64,000 nt of DNA from Schaedlerella arabinosiphila (GTDB taxonomy: Bacteria > Bacillota > Clostridia > Lachnospirales > Lachnospiraceae), in the NCBI RefSeq assembly GCF_003885045.1, contig NZ_RHJS01000002.1, forward strand, positions 5,077,302-5,141,301, written 5' to 3'. The position numbers and the translations under genes are program-made. Below the pieces are notes generated by a model. The model had not been told where the DNA came from and searched no databases. It worked only from the letters and a program-made list of their open reading frames with translations. Shown in pieces: positions 58,828 through 64,000 of this stretch (its first letter is position 1; every line of letters begins with the position of its first letter).

Positions 58828-60519
58828 ATGGCAAGACCAATAGGTATTGGGAAGCAGGATTTTGAAAAAATCATTTTGGCCAAAAGCTTTTACGTAGATA
58901 AAACAATGTTTATCAAGGAATGGTGGGAGAATCAGGACGATGTTACATTGCTCACCCGGCCCCGGAGATTTGGCAAGACACTTACGATGAATATGGTGGA
59001 GAAGTTTTTCTCCGTGGAATATGCAGGAAGAGGAGACCTGTTTGGGGGGCTTTCCATATGGCAGGAGGAGAAGTACCGTAAGCTCCAGGGAACATATCCT
59101 GTGATCAGTCTGTCTTTTGCAAATATAAAACAAAGGGATTGTAAGTCTTCCATACAGAGAACCTGCCAGCTTCTGACAGATCTTTACCGTAAAAATTCGT
59201 TCCTTCTGAAAGGAGACTTATTGTCAGAGAAGGAAAAGGAAGAATACAGTAAGATTTCGATGGATATGCCGGAAATAGTTGCCGGGATGGCAGTTCATAA
59301 GATGTCAGAGTACCTGTTCCGTTACTATGGTAAGAAGGTGATCATTCTTTTGGATGAGTATGATACGCCGCTTCAGGAAGCCTATGTGCATGGATACTGG
59401 GAAGAACTGGTGGGCTTTACCAGAGATTTGTTCAGCGCCACATTTAAGACAAACCCTTATTTGGAAAGCGCGGTTATGACGGGGATAACCAGAGTCAGTA
59501 AGGAATCCATTTTCTCAGATTTAAATAATTTGGAAGTGGTGACGATTACTTCGGAAAAATACCAGGATTGTTTTGGTTTTACCCAGCAGGAGGTATCAGA
59601 TGCATTAAAAGAATATGGGCTGGCGGATAAGGAAGAAGAGGTAAGAGCATGGTATGATGGATTTACTTTTGGAAATCAGACAGACATTTATAATCCATGG
59701 TCTATTATTAATTATTTGGATAAGAGGATATTTAACACATACTGGGCGAATACCAGCAGCAACGGACTGGTGGGAAAGCTGATCCGTGAAGGAAGTACGA
59801 ACATGAAGATGGTCATGGAGGATCTCCTGAAAGGCGGAAGCCTTCATACGTATGTCGATGAGCAGATTGTATTCAACCGTCTGGACAGCAGAGAAAGCGC
59901 AGTATGGAGTCTGATGCTGGCAAGCGGATATCTGAAGATGGAGCGGTTTATACAAAATGAAAAGAGGGGGAAGCATGGATATGACCTTGTACTGACAAAT
60001 CAGGAAGTCCGCATCATGTTCGAACAGATGATAGAAGAATGGTTTTCGGAAGCTACTCCGGCATACAATGATTTTATCCGGGCGCTGCTTAAGGGTGACA
60101 TCAAGAGTATGAACGGATATATGAATAAAGTCGCTCTGGATACGATCAGCTATTTCGATACAGGAAAGAGGCCGTCAGAGACAGCGGAACCAGAAAAGTT
60201 TTATCACGGTTTCGTCCTTGGACTGATCGTAGATCTGGCAGATAGATACACGGTCACTTCGAACCGGGAAAGCGGTTTTGGACGCTATGATGTAGTACTG
60301 GAACCATGCCGCAGGGAAGACGATGCCATGATTCTGGAATTTAAAGTGCATGATCCCGAGGAGGAAGGGACGCTGGCAGATACGGTGAAGTCGGCATTGG
60401 TACAGATTGAAGAGATGCAATATGCGGCAGATTTAAAAGCCAGGGGGATTGCTCCGGAACGAATCAGGAAGTATGGATTTGCATTTGAGGGAAAAAAGAT
60501 TTTGATAGAAAAAGGATGA
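58828..60519 (+). CDS. AAA-ATPase_like protein with PD-(D/E)XK nuclease domain
   Basis: A 563-residue third full-length member of the family. Motifs: FYVDKTMFIKEWWENQDDVT, P-loop RPRRFGKT, Walker B VIILLDEYDTPLQ, MTGITRVSKESIFSDLNNLE, WYDGFTFGNQTDIYNPWSII, and the C-terminal nuclease core SGFGRYDVVLEP...MILEFKVHDPEEE. Overall identity to the 3.8-7.3 kb pair is moderate, so it is an old paralogue. ATG 58828 follows AAAGGGG. It ends in a terminator overlapping its stop codon. Confidence 0.88.
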   Translation: MARPIGIGKQDFEKIILAKSFYVDKTMFIKEWWENQDDVTLLTRPRRFGKTLTMNMVEKFFSVEYAGRGDLFGGLSIWQEEKYRKLQGTYPVISLSFANIKQRDCKSSIQRTCQLLTDLYRKNSFLLKGDLLSEKEKEEYSKISMDMPEIVAGMAVHKMSEYLFRYYGKKVIILLDEYDTPLQEAYVHGYWEELVGFTRDLFSATFKTNPYLESAVMTGITRVSKESIFSDLNNLEVVTITSEKYQDCFGFTQQEVSDALKEYGLADKEEEVRAWYDGFTFGNQTDIYNPWSIINYLDKRIFNTYWANTSSNGLVGKLIREGSTNMKMVMEDLLKGGSLHTYVDEQIVFNRLDSRESAVWSLMLASGYLKMERFIQNEKRGKHGYDLVLTNQEVRIMFEQMIEEWFSEATPAYNDFIRALLKGDIKSMNGYMNKVALDTISYFDTGKRPSETAEPEKFYHGFVLGLIVDLADRYTVTSNRESGFGRYDVVLEPCRREDDAMILEFKVHDPEEEGTLADTVKSALVQIEEMQYAADLKARGIAPERIRKYGFAFEGKKILIEKG

Positions 60520-60539
60520 CTGCCGTTCATCCTTTTTTT
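60511..60539 (+). terminator. Compact rho-independent terminator
   Basis: AAAGGATGA (including the stop codon) pairs with TCATCCTTT, followed by T residues. Confidence 0.8.
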
Positions 60540-60540
60540 G

Positions 60541-60594
60541 TTGACATAGATACACTACTGTGGTAGTATAAAAGAAAAACTACTACAGTAGTGT
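60541..60594 (+). promoter_or_regulatory. BlaI-type operator and promoter
   Basis: TTGACA at 60541 and TAGTAT at 60564 with a 17-base spacer. Two dyads, ACACTACTGTGGTAGTAT (in the spacer and -10) and ACTACTACAGTAGTGT (60579-60594), match the TACTACA/TGTAGTA pattern of BlaI/MecI operators. Self-repression of the following operon is the simplest model. Confidence 0.8.
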
Positions 60595-60610
60595 GAAAGG
60601 GGCTGTGGAT

Positions 60611-60970
60611 ATGGACATAAAATTATTCGATTCGGAACTAAAGGTAATGGACGTGCTGTGGCGGGAGGGAGATTCCACGGCCAAGAACATTTCCAACGTA
60701 TTAAAAGAAGAGGTCGGCTGGAATATGAACACCACCTATACGCTGATCAAACGCTGCATCAAGAAAGGCGCCATTGAGCGGTCGGAGCCGAACTTCATGT
60801 GCCATGCGCTGATCCCCAAGGAGGAGGTGCAGGAGGCGGAGACCAATGAACTGATCAACAAGATTTACGATGGCTCGGCGGATAAGCTGTTCGCGGCCCT
60901 GCTGGGGAGGAAAAAGCTCTCCCCCGAGCAGATCTCGCAGCTAAAACAGATCGTAGGCGAATTGGAGTGA
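60611..60970 (+). CDS. BlaI/MecI/CopY family transcriptional repressor
   Basis: A 119-residue winged-helix repressor. ELKVMDVLWREGDSTAKNIS, MNTTYTLIKRCIKKGAIERS and the C-terminal dimerisation helices match BlaI. BlaI-type repressors are released when the membrane protease next to them cuts them. ATG 60611 fits the AAAGGGG site; an earlier GTG does not. The M56 gene follows after ten bases. Confidence 0.9.
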   Translation: MDIKLFDSELKVMDVLWREGDSTAKNISNVLKEEVGWNMNTTYTLIKRCIKKGAIERSEPNFMCHALIPKEEVQEAETNELINKIYDGSADKLFAALLGRKKLSPEQISQLKQIVGELE

Positions 60971-60980
60971 GGTGAGAGAG

Positions 60981-63812
60981 ATGAGTCTAATGGCAATGAG
61001 TATTTCCGGCGCGGTATTGATCCTGGTAATCCTGGCAGTCAGGGCGGCCCTGAAAGACCGGCTGCCGAAAAGGACATTTGCGGTGCTCTGGACAGCCGCC
61101 CTGCTCCGGCTGCTGATCCCGTTTTCCGTGCCCTTCTCATGGAGCGCATATACCCTGCTTCAAAATGCGGCATCCGATACAAGAGCAGTCTTGGAGAGCC
61201 ACTCCGCCGGGAACCCGCAGTCAGAATCGGGAACTGGCTCACAGGGCAGTTCCGCCCGTAATCTGCATTTAGAATCGGAACCTGACTCACAGGACAGTTC
61301 CGCCCGTACCCCGCAGTCAGGATCAGAAGCCGGCGCGCAGAGTATTTTCGGGCAGAGCCGGCAGACAGATCCAGGAGCCGAATCCCCGGGCAATTTGGCA
61401 TCCGATGCCCAGGTCGGCGGGCAATTGGATTTGCCAATATCCTCCGAAAGCATTTCAGAAGAAGCGCTTCCCCTTGCGGAGCAGCTTGCAAAAATACTTC
61501 CGGCTTTAAAGGGAATCTGGGCAGCAGGCTTCCTGGCCTGTGCAATCTTTTTCGGGTGGATGTATTTCCGGTGTTACCGGGAATTTCGGATGTCGCTGCC
61601 TTTCGAAGACCATTTCCTGGATATCTGGCATAACAGCCATCCTTTGTGGAGAAAGCTGTCCATACGCCAGTCAGACCAGATCGTGTCCCCGCTGTCATAC
61701 GGAGTCTGGCATCCCGTCATTTTACTGCCGAAGTCCGCAAAATGCGGAGACAGATTCCGGCTCCGCTACGTGCTGGAACACGAATACGTGCATATCCGGT
61801 ATTTTGACGCGGCGGTAAAGCTGCTGATGGCGGCGGTTCTGTGCATACACTGGTTCAATCCATGCGTGTACCTGATGTATAGATTCTTCAACCGGGATCT
61901 GGAATTAGCCTGCGACGAAGCCGTTGTACACCGATTCGGCGAAGAGCAGAAATCCGCATACGCCATGGCGTTGATCGAGATGGAAGAGGAAAAGAGCGGC
62001 CTGCTCCCCCTGGGAAACAGTTTCAGCAAAAACGCAATCGAAGAAAGGATTGGTGCGATTATGAAAATGAAAAAAACTCCGCCCTTTGTCCATGGACTGT
62101 CGGCGGCGCTGGTTTGCGGAATCATCCTGCTCTTTGCAACCTCCTGCGGTTCCTATGGAGAGGCGGAAAAAAGCAGGGAAACAACCCTCCGGGCGGAGGC
62201 GGTGGATGCAGAGGAAACAAATGCGGATAACCGTGTCGTTACGAAATCCCTCTCCGCCGCATTGAAAGAGTCAAAACAGAGCGGTGAGGCCATTCACGAG
62301 TCTGCACTGGATCTGACAGAGGAAAGCAAAGAAAGCACCGCTAAAAACGAGGAGGAAAATGTGAACAAGCTGGTTCAGGATACTTCCGCGATGGATGAAA
62401 GCGCACTGAGTTACAGCAGGAAAGAGCTTGCGGACCGGATTGCAGATCTGGATCAGTCCATAGAAGAAATAGAAAACGAACTGGACAGACTGGATTATCT
62501 GCATATAGATATCCTGGCATACAAGGCGATGTTAGATCAAACCACAGAACGGAATCAGGAGATTCAGGATATCAGGGCGAATGCAGGACAGAACACGGAT
62601 CAGGAGAAGCTGCGCCGGGAACAGGAAGAGAACACAAAGCAGATCGAGACGTGGAAAAGGATGATCGAGGAAAAAGAAAAGGAAGTGGAACAGTTCCGAA
62701 GCAATGCAGACGACCTTACCCGGGAGATCGAGCAGATGCAGGAGGAGAGAGAACGCCTGCTGCAGATCGAATCAGTCCTGGAGCTGGAGACCTTTTTTGA
62801 GGAGCATTACGGAAAATACGGAATCAGCTTCAGCCAGTCCGAAGGCAGGCTTTATAAGGGAAAGACTCCGGTCCGCTTTTTCATAGACGAGAAAGAAGGC
62901 GGCGTACTGTGGGCCGACAATGATGGTGAGGTCGTGGTTCGGGCTGTCTACGATAAAGAAGGAAAGGTCAGCGGGGTATCCGTGAGAGAAGCAGACGAGG
63001 ATAAGATCGGAGTGCATTTTGCGGAGGACACGGAAGAAACCGCAGCGAAAACCTACGCCGGCAATCAAGAAACCCACACCGGGGACAATTCATACCGCAG
63101 CGCAGCCTACGTCATTTCCAAGGGAGAGGAATTTGAGGAATATAAGAAATTCGGCCTGTCCTACGATGAAAAAACGGATTTCCTGATGTATAAGAACCAG
63201 ACTGTAGGATACTTTAAAGATGAGACAAAGCCAAACGTTTATACAAGGCTGGCAGAAGGTTCCGGAAAACTGGGGATCACCGTGAACCGGGACAAAAACG
63301 GGAAGATCACCGACTTTTCCGTATTTCCGTTCGATGAAAGCAGCGTGCCGGATTCGTCTGTAAGCGAAGGCGTCGATGTCAAAGAAGGCTCCGGCCTTAT
63401 CAGGTGGGACGACTCAGGGAATATAGTCAGCATGGTTACATTTCCTGCCGCGGAACGGGGCGATTTGGAAGCGTATGCCGCGGAACAGGGAGACACAGAT
63501 GAGGCGGAAGGGGAAGCCACATCTGGCGAAGGCGCCTATTCCGAGGGAGATCCGAATGAAACAGAAACCAGCCTGCCAAAGGAATATGAAAAGCTGGGCA
63601 TAAAGGCTTCCAAGGAAAAAAACAGCGGATGGATCTATCAGGGCAAAGAGGTCGCCGTCATCTACGACAAGGATCATTGGATCTATACAAATGGCACCAT
63701 CCCGGAAAAGAAAGCGGTCTACCTTGAAGTGGTGCGGGACAAAAAAGACCGCGTGACCGAACTGAAAGAAGTCTCGAAAAAGGAAATGCAGAAGCTGATA
63801 GATGAGAATTAA
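60981..63812 (+). CDS. M56 family metallopeptidase (BlaR1-like) with novel extracellular repeats
   Basis: A 943-residue membrane protease. The N-terminal membrane helices are split by a Ser/Gly-rich insert with SARTPQS-like repeats (about residues 75-155). The zinc motif HEYVH is at 267-271, and ELACDEAVV and SKNAIEERIGAIM follow. After the last helix (ALVCGIILLFATSC) comes a long external part: a Glu-rich coiled coil (about 480-600) and three tandem repeats of about 60 residues each containing a KxGI/LS...YKGK/KNQ...FxD pattern. There is no penicillin-binding sensor domain, so the signal is not a beta-lactam sensed in the BlaR1 way. It is operon-linked to the repressor. Confidence 0.85.
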   Translation: MSLMAMSISGAVLILVILAVRAALKDRLPKRTFAVLWTAALLRLLIPFSVPFSWSAYTLLQNAASDTRAVLESHSAGNPQSESGTGSQGSSARNLHLESEPDSQDSSARTPQSGSEAGAQSIFGQSRQTDPGAESPGNLASDAQVGGQLDLPISSESISEEALPLAEQLAKILPALKGIWAAGFLACAIFFGWMYFRCYREFRMSLPFEDHFLDIWHNSHPLWRKLSIRQSDQIVSPLSYGVWHPVILLPKSAKCGDRFRLRYVLEHEYVHIRYFDAAVKLLMAAVLCIHWFNPCVYLMYRFFNRDLELACDEAVVHRFGEEQKSAYAMALIEMEEEKSGLLPLGNSFSKNAIEERIGAIMKMKKTPPFVHGLSAALVCGIILLFATSCGSYGEAEKSRETTLRAEAVDAEETNADNRVVTKSLSAALKESKQSGEAIHESALDLTEESKESTAKNEEENVNKLVQDTSAMDESALSYSRKELADRIADLDQSIEEIENELDRLDYLHIDILAYKAMLDQTTERNQEIQDIRANAGQNTDQEKLRREQEENTKQIETWKRMIEEKEKEVEQFRSNADDLTREIEQMQEERERLLQIESVLELETFFEEHYGKYGISFSQSEGRLYKGKTPVRFFIDEKEGGVLWADNDGEVVVRAVYDKEGKVSGVSVREADEDKIGVHFAEDTEETAAKTYAGNQETHTGDNSYRSAAYVISKGEEFEEYKKFGLSYDEKTDFLMYKNQTVGYFKDETKPNVYTRLAEGSGKLGITVNRDKNGKITDFSVFPFDESSVPDSSVSEGVDVKEGSGLIRWDDSGNIVSMVTFPAAERGDLEAYAAEQGDTDEAEGEATSGEGAYSEGDPNETETSLPKEYEKLGIKASKEKNSGWIYQGKEVAVIYDKDHWIYTNGTIPEKKAVYLEVVRDKKDRVTELKEVSKKEMQKLIDEN

Positions 63813-63870
63813 GGGGCCGGGCAGACATACCCCGCAAGGGAAATGTTTACTCGACCAAGTAAGGAGCAGC

Positions 63871-64000
63871 ATGTTCACCGCAAAAAAGATGTTCATAAAT
63901 ATCGCAAGAAACAAAGCCAGGAGCCTGATCCTGGCTGCGTTTTCCTTCCTGGCGGTTCTGTTTGCCGGGATCTGTTTTGGAAATCTGGAACAGAACGAAA
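63871..64000 (+). CDS. ABC transporter permease, FtsX-like, 3'-truncated by the window
   Basis: The first 43 codons of a gene behind AAGGAG. MFTAKKMFINIARNKARSLI and AAFSFLAVLFAGICFGNLEQ form the typical N-terminal amphipathic start and first membrane helix of FtsX/MacB-type permeases. It lies 58 bases after the M56 gene. It is probably the output transporter of the BlaI/M56 pair, but only the first part is visible. Confidence 0.65.
   Translation, partial: MFTAKKMFINIARNKARSLILAAFSFLAVLFAGICFGNLEQNE

Overview
The window looks like a chromosomal segment of a gut-type member of the Clostridia, most likely Lachnospiraceae. This is a judgement from gene content: AAA-ATPase_like/PDDEXK_9 proteins, a DUF4143 ATPase, a c-di-GMP-I riboswitch, BlaI/M56 and VanRS-like signalling, a BMP-type nucleoside importer, a sortase-type surface protein and strong Gram-positive ribosome binding sites. 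No rRNA, tRNA, CRISPR array, prophage or integrase was seen. Most of the segment is moderately GC-rich. The stretch from about 13.8 to 16.7 kb is clearly AT-richer.

Layout. 1-3.2 kb: the end of a sugar-type ABC permease, an HlyD-like adaptor and a membrane protein. 3.2-7.4 kb: a broken PDDEXK_9 remnant and two nearly identical tandem AAA-ATPase_like genes. 7.4-9.2 kb: a GNAT enzyme, a decayed KilA-N gene and a PEBP-family protein. 9.3-10.9 kb: a DUF4143 ATPase preceded by nine units of an exactly 23-bp periodic repeat. 11.2-20.5 kb: a HEPN protein whose MNT partner is reduced to a stub, a VanRS-like two-component system, an AT-rich three-gene cassette (TPR-histidine kinase, stand-alone receiver, PIN nuclease), then an ABC exporter and a VanY-like carboxypeptidase. 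20.6-21.9 kb: an AAA-ATPase_like protein without its nuclease domain. 22.1-28.6 kb: a Crp/Fnr regulator and a nucleoside hydrolase-BmpA-NupOPQ-like import operon with a candidate class II activator site. 28.7-30.2 kb: a divergent TetR/SDR pair. 30.6-38.7 kb: an Rpn-like nuclease, a beta-helix protein, a chemoreceptor and a YicI-like GH31 alpha-xylosidase. 38.8-41.6 kb: a frameshifted DUF4869-like gene, an inositol monophosphatase, a 43-residue ORF missed by length cut-offs, and decayed DJ-1 and response-regulator pieces. 41.7-47.0 kb: an XRE-TPR regulator with two ABC exporter halves, a ribbon-helix-helix protein and an intact DJ-1/PfpI protein. 48.1-54.3 kb: a c-di-GMP-I riboswitch ahead of a 1,243-residue surface protein, with small membrane proteins. 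54.5-58.6 kb: a DUF3879-like protein, a truncated RhuM protein and an SPKTG-anchored surface protein. 58.8-64 kb: another AAA-ATPase_like/PDDEXK protein, then a BlaI-M56 regulatory pair under a BlaI-type operator and the start of an FtsX-like permease.

Three families of short hairpin repeats are scattered between genes. Gene debris is common: a KilA-N deletion, an MNT stub, a DJ-1 partial copy, a DUF4869-like frameshift, a RhuM truncation and a response-regulator tail. Together these mark an accessory, recombination-prone region. The strongest candidate for an undescribed system is the TPR-kinase/receiver/PIN cassette. The 23-bp array upstream of the DUF4143 ATPase is the clearest unexplained DNA structure.
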